Origin: JBAZOD01 sp041648955 | Lineage (GTDB): Bacteria; Patescibacteriota; Patescibacteriia; Patescibacteriales; JAQTRU01 | DNA: 11,895 nucleotides | NCBI GenBank assembly: GCA_041648955.1 | Contig: JBAZOD010000029.1 | Span: forward strand, 1-11,895 | Direction of reading: 5' to 3' | Part shown: positions 1-6,300 of the stretch, one piece after another | Numbering within the stretch: the first letter of the stretch is position 1 | Layout of the letters: the number at the start of each line of letters is the position of its first letter | Made by a program: the position numbers and the translations under genes | The notes under the pieces: model-generated | What the model saw: the letters and a program-made list of their open reading frames with translations, nothing else | Told to the model about the DNA's origin: nothing | Databases searched by the model: none

Positions 1-1372
1 TAATGGTCGATCCATTAACTATTATTCCGGCACCTTTCCCGTTTTTAACAGTGACATTTTCCAAAATACCGTAAGCGTTGTTATAGGTATTTATTGCATG
101 AGATTTGCCGTCAGCATCAAAAATAATATTAGAAATTGAAACCGGATTTTCCATTGTTCCCGCATATATGCCAAGAAGGTGTTTATAACCATTTATGGTA
201 CTCCACGATGCATTTACCGATTTAAAAATTACTTCACCCTGACCAACAATAGATAATGGTTTTGCAATATTAAACTGTTCTGAGAATTCATATATCCCGG
301 CCGCCACATTAACAGTACCGCCTATTGGCGCGGCGTTAACGCCCTCTTGAATTGTGTTATAAGGATGAGCTTGCGTGCCGTCCTTATCACCGCTAGCAGA
401 AGCATCAACATAAATATTATTATCAACTTCAAATTGAGTAAAATGATTAGTAGTAAAAGTTAGGGTGCCGTCAGTATAATCAACCATATCCAAATCCGGA
501 TAATTTAGATCATTTGTCGGGACAACTACGCCGTTATCATCTTTTACAATAAGATTTGGGGTACTAGTAAAGCCCAGGGCATCTAACCCGTACATCTGAA
601 TTTCCGCACCGGCGTCTTTAAGTTGCGCAGCCGTCCGAGCGTCAAATTTCATACTTCCGGCAGAAGCATCCATTTTATTTCCTAAATCCTGGAGGAAGGT
701 GACCGTGTCTGAATCTGTTAAGTTAAGGGTTGCATTAAATGTTACTCTCCCATAACCCGTCTTTTCAAAATATAGCCCTGTCGCTGCCGAGGAATCAGGA
801 ATGTCAACCGTACCCCAGTTTGTTGTAACACCAGCGGCATTAATATTAGCCACAATGCTAGAAATCGTTGGGTCTCCGTTAAACCAACCCTTGGTTGGAG
901 CTTGAACCGTCCAAGCAGAATTAATAAACTGAAGTGATTTATTCGGATCATCAGCGTCTAAATCTGTACCTATGCCATAAGTGACACTGCCTATAATAGT
1001 TACCCCATCCGTCTTAGCCAACGAAACCGTATCTCCTGTATCAAGAAAATTTAACGTGCCACTGTCAACATCGCTTCCGGAGATAACCACTATTCCTTGG
1101 GCGGGTGCAAAAACATCATGATTAATTGTGCGCACGGTTGCTGTTGGCCCGACTCCTTCAACAATTTTATAACCATTAATGTTCACGGCATTGGCAGATG
1201 GATTTAAAATTTCCACCCACTCGCCTGCGCTATTAACATAAACTTCATTTAAAACAACATCATCCAAGTCAGCTTTCACTTGACCCCAGACAATAAAAAA
1301 ACCGCCTACTAAAATAGCTGCGGTTACAATCAAAAAAATTCTCCCTCTTTTGATGAGATTTACCTGATTCAT
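1..1372 (-). CDS. Secreted lamin-tail domain / beta-helix surface protein, C-terminus cut off by window edge
   Basis: An open frame of 457 codons runs from the ATG at 1372 and leaves the window without a stop, so the C-terminus is missing. Residues 1-34 look like a signal peptide or N-terminal anchor: KRGR, then a hydrophobic run at 12-30, then VKA before DL. Residues about 37-165 match a lamin-tail domain (LTD): the start LNEVYVN with GEWVEILNPS, the NINGYKI strand, the SGS loop, DTGDTVSL and a final APTKGWFN. Residues about 166-318 are an unassigned beta-rich segment. From 319 the sequence IYVDAS, then GT..HPYNTIQEGVNAA and GTVNVAAGIY, is the usual opening of a pectin-lyase-like right-handed beta-helix (DUF1565-like), continuing to the edge. 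LTD modules occur on bacterial surface proteins and nucleases; the role here is probably binding or adhesion, not proven. There is no Shine-Dalgarno before the ATG. A promoter lies about 100 bases upstream. Confidence 0.85.
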   Translation of the reverse strand, partial: MNQVNLIKRGRIFLIVTAAILVGGFFIVWGQVKADLDDVVLNEVYVNSAGEWVEILNPSANAVNINGYKIVEGVGPTATVRTINHDVFAPAQGIVVISGSDVDSGTLNFLDTGDTVSLAKTDGVTIIGSVTYGIGTDLDADDPNKSLQFINSAWTVQAPTKGWFNGDPTISSIVANINAAGVTTNWGTVDIPDSSAATGLYFEKTGYGRVTFNATLNLTDSDTVTFLQDLGNKMDASAGSMKFDARTAAQLKDAGAEIQMYGLDALGFTSTPNLIVKDDNGVVVPTNDLNYPDLDMVDYTDGTLTFTTNHFTQFEVDNNIYVDASASGDKDGTQAHPYNTIQEGVNAAPIGGTVNVAAGIYEFSEQFNIAKPLSIVGQGEVIFKSVNASWSTINGYKHLLGIYAGTMENPVSISNIIFDADGKSHAINTYNNAYGILENVTVKNGKGAGIIVNGSTI

Positions 1373-1481
1373 ATTTTTGTTAAAAGGCAAAATATTAAAC
1401 TTAGCCTAAAAAGGCCAGAAAATTTAAGCCTCTTAGTTTATAAATCTAAATATATAAAATTTATTTTTATAAGATGACTTA

Positions 1482-1511
1482 AGTATAGGCACAAAGGGGA
1501 TGGGTAGTCAA
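1482..1511 (-). promoter_or_regulatory. Sigma-70 type promoter for the lamin-tail/beta-helix gene
   Basis: On the minus strand TTGACT (1506-1511, 5/6 to consensus) is followed after 18 bases by TATACT (1482-1487, 5/6). The predicted transcript starts near 1475, giving a leader of about 100 bases before the ATG at 1372. The leader contains three complementary GCCT/AGGC patches (around 1385-1415) that could form alternative 4-bp hairpins, too weak to call as a regulatory element. Confidence 0.6.
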
Positions 1512-1528
1512 TAGGAAAGGTGGATAAA

Positions 1529-1538
1529 TTGTGCACAA
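1529..1538. promoter_or_regulatory. Perfect 10-base palindrome upstream of the 1482-1511 promoter; possible operator
   Basis: TTGTGCACAA is a perfect palindrome centred about 58 bases upstream of the predicted transcription start near 1475. A DnaA-box-like TTATCCACC lies next to it on the minus strand. The position would suit an activator or other dimeric regulator. No regulator is identified and a chance palindrome cannot be excluded. Confidence 0.25.
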
Positions 1539-1581
1539 AAAAATAGAATTTATTATGATAAATTCCGCCTTTTTAGCCAAG

Positions 1582-1621
1582 AAAAAAAATAAGGGCAATT
1601 TGTTTCTGAACAAATTACCCT
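1582..1621 (-). terminator. Rho-independent terminator of the 78-codon gene
   Basis: On the minus strand AGGGTAATTTGTT (1621-1609) pairs with AACAAATTGCCCT (1604-1592) around a CAGA loop. All 13 positions pair, one as a G-U wobble that would be a C-A mismatch on the plus strand, which sets the orientation. It is followed by TA and eight T residues (1589-1582). It begins directly after the TAG stop at 1622. Confidence 0.9.
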
Positions 1622-1858
1622 CTAAATATTTTCGGCAGGCAATACCCGTCTCGTTTTTTCGGTGTTTTCCCGCGCCAACTCTTCAAGCTCATGTGCTTTT
1701 TCTCTGTCTTCCGCCTGAGGTGCTTTTGCTGCTTCATCAGCCATCGCCTTCGCCAAAATTGCGGCAAAAACAGGTGCGCCTTCCAAAACCCTTTCCGCAA
1801 AATCAGGCGCGTTTGGTCTTACGGCGTCGTTCGGGGGTTTTATGGGGTCAATTGGCAT
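1622..1858 (-). CDS. Small acidic, alanine/proline-rich protein of unknown function (78 aa)
   Basis: I do not recognise this family. The 78 residues have a proline-rich N-terminus (MPIDPIKPPND), a hydrophobic-to-amphipathic segment (about 20-45, APVFAAILAKAMADEAAKAP) and a highly charged helical stretch (about 46-70, rich in E, K and R). There is no signal peptide or convincing membrane segment, so it is probably cytoplasmic. The start is fixed by a strong Shine-Dalgarno sequence ending seven bases before the ATG. The gene is a complete single unit: promoter at 1909-1937, about 45 bases of leader, the coding region, and a hairpin terminator directly after the stop. Its codons are visibly GC-richer than those of the membrane genes upstream, and the strong ribosome site is unlike every other gene here. 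Both features would fit high expression or acquisition from elsewhere. Confidence 0.8.
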   Translation of the reverse strand: MPIDPIKPPNDAVRPNAPDFAERVLEGAPVFAAILAKAMADEAAKAPQAEDREKAHELEELARENTEKTRRVLPAENI

Positions 1859-1861
1859 TGA

Positions 1862-1872
1862 CCATCTCCTTT
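1862..1872 (-). promoter_or_regulatory. Strong Shine-Dalgarno sequence, the only one in the window
   Basis: The minus strand reads AAAGGAGATGG, with the GGAG core (1869-1866) seven bases before the ATG at 1858. It decides the start of the 78-codon gene against the shorter out-of-phase frame at 1615-1800. No other gene in the window has a comparable site. Confidence 0.85.
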
Positions 1873-1908
1873 CTGAAAAACAAACTTTTTTTATTTAGTT
1901 GATTTTTA

Positions 1909-1937
1909 ACATTAACACATTTATCATTTTATGTCAA
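1909..1937 (-). promoter_or_regulatory. Promoter of the 78-codon gene
   Basis: A perfect TTGACA (1932-1937) is followed after 17 bases by TAATGT (1909-1914, 3/6). The transcript would start near 1902. It sits 16 bases past the stop of the preceding membrane gene, with no terminator between, so read-through from that gene is also possible. Confidence 0.5.
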
Positions 1938-1953
1938 ACAGAAATTACAACAT

Positions 1954-2343
1954 TTATTTTTTCAATTTTTTCGTCACTAATTTAATTAGCCAGCCAATCG
2001 CTCCACCCGCTAAAGTAAAAATTATAAACCAAAGTAAATGCTTGCTACCCCCGGCTAATGCCATGGTAAAAGGTATAAATATAAAAACTAACCACACTAA
2101 CCATTGTTTTTTGGGCACTAAGACTAAAATAAATAATGGCAAGAAGAAAGAAAAAGAAAAAATAAAACTATTTAGTTTTATATCAAATCCATAGCTCCAT
2201 AATAAAAACATACTATTAAATTTTACTGGGTTAAAATTTAATAAATAAAAATTATTAAATATTGGCAGAAAAATTAATGAGCTAATTATAGCAGCCATTA
2301 AAGAATAAATAGCTAATGAAAATATTGATTTTTTTTCTAACAT
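1954..2343 (-). CDS. Small four-helix membrane protein, unknown function (129 aa)
   Basis: No family is recognised. Four hydrophobic segments are visible at about residues 8-30, 56-76, 80-98 and 101-121, ending in a lysine-rich tail (VTKKLKK) that by the positive-inside rule is cytoplasmic. The third and fourth segments have small-residue motifs (ALAGGS, LAGGAIGW) suggesting packed helices. It is the last of three consecutive small membrane-protein genes, but at 129 residues it does not align clearly with the two 106-residue paralogues upstream. It lies directly behind repeat copy A (2390-2461), whose TATAAT box is about 48 bases before the ATG. There is no Shine-Dalgarno sequence (the ATG follows AATAAAATAT). 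It is a plausible real gene because of its intact frame, length and consistent context. Confidence 0.7.
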   Translation of the reverse strand: MLEKKSIFSLAIYSLMAAIISSLIFLPIFNNFYLLNFNPVKFNSMFLLWSYGFDIKLNSFIFSFSFFLPLFILVLVPKKQWLVWLVFIFIPFTMALAGGSKHLLWFIIFTLAGGAIGWLIKLVTKKLKK

Positions 2344-2390
2344 ATATTTTATTTAATAAATTAACTTTTAAATAATTGATATTATTAATA

Positions 2391-2396
2391 ATTATA
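2391..2396 (-). promoter_or_regulatory. -10 box within repeat copy A
   Basis: A perfect TATAAT lies about 48 bases before the ATG at 2343. The upstream TG of the extended -10 has changed to CG here (base 2399), so this promoter may be weaker than copy B. No good -35 box is visible at 16-18 bases. Confidence 0.35.
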
Positions 2397-2421
2397 TCGT
2401 AAACGGATTGATTTAGCTGAT

Positions 2422-2455
2422 CAATTAAAAATACCACAATGAGAGCGGTATTTTT
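2422..2455 (-). terminator. Terminator in repeat copy A, ending the 2518-2838 gene
   Basis: On the minus strand AAAAATACCGC (2455-2445), loop TCTCATT, then GTGGTATTTTT (2437-2427) form an 11-bp stem with one G-U wobble, followed by AATTG. The trailing T residues form part of the stem, as in many bidirectional-looking terminators. Confidence 0.75.
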
Positions 2456-2517
2456 GTATTTGAATAATTAACTATTTTTTATAAACTACCAGTCCGATAT
2501 AAACTAAAACTCATTAA

Positions 2518-2838
2518 TTAAAATAATTTAAAATCTTTAAATGAACCTAAAATCATATTATAACTATAAAAAATTATTAATAAATAAATAACAATGAAAA
2601 TACTCCAAAGCCATGGTAAAACTTTTCTATAATTGATGAAATTTTTGCTCAATTTTTTAATAATTAATAAAAAAACGATAAAGGTTAAGGGAAAACCAAA
2701 AATAAAATAATCAATGAACCACGCTATATCCCTTACTAAAAATTGTGGTTTAAATAAAATAAACGGCAAAAGTAAAAAAATAATTAAATATAAAATAAAA
2801 TAAAACGGTAACTTTTTGTTTAAAATAATTTTTGACAT
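2518..2838 (-). CDS. Small three-helix membrane protein, paralogue of the 3012-3332 gene (106 aa)
   Basis: No known family is recognised. Hydrophobic segments lie at about residues 11-29, 40-60 and 74-94, with lysines (KK at 8-9 and 61-62, RK at 71-72) flanking them. The protein aligns without gaps at its N-terminus to the 106-residue product of 3012-3332: N7, K9, Y13, ILY at 15-17, IF at 20-21 and PFI at 25-27 are shared. Both are exactly 106 residues and both end in an aromatic tail (KDFKLF versus NSRFPF). The ATG lies four bases after a remnant lipase-tail stop codon (2843-2845), the same geometry as between the true lipase stop and the upstream paralogue. It has no Shine-Dalgarno sequence. 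Expression probably comes from the extended -10 box in repeat copy B. Confidence 0.72.
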   Translation of the reverse strand: MSKIILNKKLPFYFILYLIIFLLLPFILFKPQFLVRDIAWFIDYFIFGFPLTFIVFLLIIKKLSKNFINYRKVLPWLWSIFIVIYLLIIFYSYNMILGSFKDFKLF

Positions 2839-2842
2839 AGAA

Positions 2843-2907
2843 TTATAAATTATTTATTAAATAATTAACATCACTTATAATTATATCATAAACGGATTGA
2901 TTTAGCT
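2843..2907 (-). pseudogene. Remnant of the lipase-like gene's 3' end
   Basis: Read on the minus strand, this gives LNQSVYDIIISDVNYLINNL followed by TAA. It differs from the real protein's last 20 residues at four positions (R/Q, A/V, K/I, E/S). Bases 2844-2872 are identical to 3340-3368 within the real gene. There is no start codon or upstream domain, so it is a copied fragment, not a gene. Its survival may reflect the promoter it contains. Confidence 0.75.
2880..2888 (-). promoter_or_regulatory. Extended -10 promoter in repeat copy B
   Basis: TGATATAAT is a perfect extended -10 (TG, one base, TATAAT). The predicted transcript starts near 2873, about 35 bases before the ATG at 2838. No -35 box is evident at 16-18 bases, which extended -10 promoters tolerate. 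Confidence 0.5.
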
Positions 2908-2910
2908 GAT

Positions 2911-2944
2911 CAATTAAAAATACCACAATGAGAGCGGTATTCTT
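2911..2944 (-). terminator. Terminator in repeat copy B, ending the 3012-3332 gene
   Basis: It is the same 11-bp hairpin as copy A. The single difference in the stem (base 2942) turns an A-U pair into a G-U wobble, so pairing is kept in the minus-strand transcript. It is followed by AATTG. Confidence 0.75.
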
Positions 2945-3011
2945 GTATTTAAAGAATTAATTGTTGTTTTTAATCCGTGTAATCAAATATCACTAATAAA
3001 ACTTGAAATAA

Positions 3012-3332
3012 TTAAAATGGAAAACGTGAATTATTAAAGACACTTATTATTTGAACCGCAGTATATATATACAAAACTATATATGGAATAACTAGCCCTA
3101 CGAGAATAAATACTAACTTTTGTTTTGAATTCATTGTTTTCACTAATCTATAAGGAATAAAATACAAAAAAGGAGCTACAAATAAAATATAAAACATTAT
3201 TATTCCTGAAATATTTAACGCTCTATTATAACCTTGCATATTATAAGCCGCTATAAAAGGAATGATAACAAATATTACCCAATATAGTATTGGATACAAA
3301 ATTATCTTTATGTTTTGTTTGTCGTATACCAT
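3012..3332 (-). CDS. Small three-helix membrane protein next to the lipase-like gene (106 aa)
   Basis: No known family is recognised. Hydrophobic segments are at about residues 9-29, 39-60 and 73-97. It is a paralogue of the 2518-2838 product (same length, shared ILY..IF...PFI in the first helix, shared aromatic end). The ATG is only six bases after the TAG stop of the large lipase-like gene. Translational coupling is therefore likely, and the protein may be the membrane partner or immunity-like companion of that secreted enzyme; this is inference from position only. The start has no Shine-Dalgarno sequence. A TATAAT box inside the lipase 3' end (3376-3381) could also start a separate transcript. 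The hairpin at 2911-2944 ends it. Confidence 0.75.
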   Translation of the reverse strand: MVYDKQNIKIILYPILYWVIFVIIPFIAAYNMQGYNRALNISGIIMFYILFVAPFLYFIPYRLVKTMNSKQKLVFILVGLVIPYIVLYIYTAVQIISVFNNSRFPF

Positions 3333-3338
3333 ATATTT

Positions 3339-6300
3339 CTATAAATTATTTATTAAATAATTAACATCTTCTTTTATTATATCATAAGCAGATCTGTTCA
3401 GCCATTGTTTTTTGTAATAATCATCTAGCTTTTTTAATATCTCCTGAAAACGTTTGGTGATTATTTTCTCATGAACCTGATTTAACTTATAAACAACTTT
3501 ATTATAATTTTTTAATCTTTTTTCACACCAAGTTTTGTTTCTCTTTTTTAAGCACTGACTGATGACTTTTTCTTGCTTTTGTTCCAACTTATTCTGCCGT
3601 TCACCGAATTTTTCCTCATATTTTTTTATTTCATTTAGCTCTTCATTCAGCCAACTTTTTACCGTTTTATTTTTTATCCAGCCCAAATCATAACTTCTAT
3701 TAACGTCGGAAATAGCGCTGTCTAAATCAGTGTTAACTATAAACTTTACGCTGGCCTCAGCTTTATTGCCAGCTTGGTCAATCGCCTCAAGCTTTAAAAT
3801 ATGTTCACCTAAATTATAATCAAATAAATCCAACGGCCATTGATTAATTGGTTGATTATCAACATGGGCCATAATACTGCTAGAAGCTACCCCCGAATAA
3901 TCATCGCTAATTTTATATTCCGCGGTTAAAAATTCATCGCGCCAAAAGTCCTGATTCTCAAGCGGAATTAATATATTTATCAGCGGAACCGCGGTATCTA
4001 TTTTTAATCTTTGTTCTTTTTCTTCTTCAATATTGCCGGCTCGATCAATTGATTTATATAGAATATTATATTCGCCACTGTTATTTAAAACGATTGGACT
4101 ATTATACTCTTGCCAAGTCAAGCCATTATCTAAGCTATACTCCATTTTTAAAATGCCGGAACCGCCTTGATTATCCGCGGCCATTAAAGCAACGGTAGTA
4201 GTAGAAATATAATAGCTGCCATTGCCAGCCGTACCGCTAATTTCAATCTGTATTTCCGGTTTAATTAAATCCATAGCTTCTTCTTGATTTAAAACCGCCG
4301 AAGGTTCTACTTGAGTTTCAAAAATCTGATCCCCATTTTGATCAATTTCCATAGCGCCGTTAAGCTGTCCATCATTGATTTGCATCTGCGCCACTGTGCT
4401 GGAGCTTTCAAGCGGCACTTCGTTGTAATAAACGGTTTGCATATACTGGCCATTTTCTATATTTTGAATTCTAGCATTAAACGTTCCACTGTCCGTGGCT
4501 TGACCCACCACCTTATAATTATGCCCAGCTGGCAAAAACACGAACTTATTGCCATCTAAATTATCATATTGCGCGCCCACAATACCCAGCTCAATATCGC
4601 CGTTTTCGTTTGGTCCAACATGATTATTGTTTTCATCATAAATATTCAAATCAATCGGACTATGAAAACTGACTTGCGTTCCGGTCAGAGAACAATTAAT
4701 ACTACTGCGTGAAATCATAGGATAATTTTGCAGGGAAAATGAACCGATTGTATCTTTCAATGCTGCCGTAACGATTTGCTTTATGCCATCAGCGCTAGAT
4801 AAAACCGAATGCTCAGCGCCTTTAATATAATAGCTATCATCAGCCGTTAATGCTTCCGCGCTTTTTAACGGCACGGTTCCGTCTCCGGAAATGTATTTTA
4901 AGCCGTATTCGTATTTGCCTGATTTCTCTTTGTTTAACACAAAAATTTGTCCGATAGTAGGCTCACCGCAACCTATGATATTATATGTTTTAATGCCATC
5001 TGCCCGAGGCGAGTAATTATCTAAATCGCTATGCAAAGCCTCATTAAAACCTAACAAATAATTATTCCGACCTGTGTTTTTTATAAAATCAACCGTTTGA
5101 TCATAATTTAATCTTCCGGTTGTATCATTATTATCCAAATCATGCATGTCATAAATGTAATAAGCGTAATTTTGATCAGCATTATTAAAATAATTTCGGC
5201 TGGGTAAAAGCTGATAAACTGAAGGAAAATTTTGGGAAATTAATTTTATTCGTTCTGAATTTAAGCCTATTCCTAAATAATTAAAATCTAAATCATCCCC
5301 ATACATCAAAATCTTCAACGCCTCTGGCGCGCCCAAGTGCGGTGTGCCAATGTCTATAAATTTATTTACCGAATCGCTGCCATAATGTTTGATGTAATTT
5401 TTGGCCACCAACCCGCCCATGCTATGGGCGATAATATTTACTTTTTGCGCTCCGGTTTGCAGTTTAATTTTTTCAATTTTATCTTTTAACGAGTCAAAAC
5501 TGCTATAAGGTATGCCGTTGGCCGACCAATTCAAATCCAGGCGCCAGTCATAAGGAAAAACAAATAAATTTTTATTTTCTTCATAGCCGTTTTGTTTTAA
5601 CTCGTCTATTAAGCCGGCAAAAAAATCTTTATTTAAAACGCTTCTGACAATATCCTGTGGCGGCACTATCATAGTATTGGCTGTTGGCTTACCCTCATTA
5701 TCCATTATCAACTGATTTAAATGAAAATCCCAAGGATCTATCACTGTTTTTATAACCGCCGGCCAAACTTCTACGCCCGGGTCAAGAGAACTATATAAAT
5801 AACTCCCCATAATCCCCGGCACCAATATTACTGGATCTAAACCCGACTTTTTGTGAGGCTGGCCTGAATTATAATAATCGGTGATATCCTGCTGGCTTAA
5901 AGCGCCTTGCCAGATAGTAAATTCGTCTAAACTATACGGCCAATTTTCTCCGTAAAAATGAATTGATGACAAAGCAAGATTTAATGGAATTAATTTTTGA
6001 GTATAAACTTTTTGCGCGTCTATATAAAAATCCAGACTATAATTAGAAGAATTAAAAACTAAAGCTAAGTGATGCCAATTAGCATCGTCAAAATTAGCCA
6101 AGGGCGATGGTTCAAGCACTGTATTCCCATAAGGAGTTATTAAAGTAGTTCTCACTTTTGAAGGTATTATTCCAAATTGACCGCTTGATCCTTCTAAATA
6201 AAATCGGCCTCGCGCTTCGTTGGGAAAATTATGATTCTTCCACCAAAATTCCAAAGTCAGATCATGAACATTTATTGTCTGATTCAAATCGGCATTTATT

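Larger units (their letters stand above)
2390..2461 (-). repeat. Repeat copy A: 72-base terminator-promoter spacer
   Basis: It matches 2879-2950 at 70 of 72 positions; the differences are at 2399 and 2452. On the minus strand it carries a hairpin terminator first and a TATAAT box after it, and separates the membrane genes at 2518-2838 and 1954-2343. Read as codons it gives LNQSVYDIIIN, resembling the end of the lipase-like protein (LNRSAYDIIKE). In this copy the frame has lost the stop and decays into the next gene. Confidence 0.9.
2879..2950 (-). repeat. Repeat copy B: 72-base terminator-promoter spacer
   Basis: It is 70/72 identical to copy A (2390-2461). It lies between the two paralogous membrane genes and overlaps the lipase-tail remnant, which links the repeat family to the lipase 3' end. 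Similarity to copy A continues weakly for another 15 or so bases past 2950. Confidence 0.9.

Noticed and set aside
742..951. 69-codon minus-strand frame
   Set aside because: It is a shadow frame within the open lamin-tail/beta-helix gene, which has domain-level evidence.
1385..1475. Riboswitch or attenuator in the long leader of the lamin-tail gene
   Set aside because: The complementary patches form only 4-bp stems and match no riboswitch class I know.
1516..1538. Replication origin suggested by DnaA-box-like TTATCCACC and TTGTGCACA
   Set aside because: Only two imperfect boxes, no dnaA/dnaN neighbours and no cluster of further boxes.
1615..1800. 61-codon minus-strand frame
   Set aside because: It overlaps the 78-codon gene in another phase and has no ribosome site; the Shine-Dalgarno sequence, promoter and terminator all fit the 78-codon frame.
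1531..1902. 123-codon plus-strand frame
   Set aside because: It is antisense to the 78-codon gene and crosses its terminator, promoter box and Shine-Dalgarno; no plus-strand signals support it.
2390..2950. Integron-like gene cassettes separated by attC sites
   Set aside because: Only two full copies exist, there is no integrase in view, and the repeat's hairpin reads as a terminator; the sequence is also explained by the lipase 3' end.
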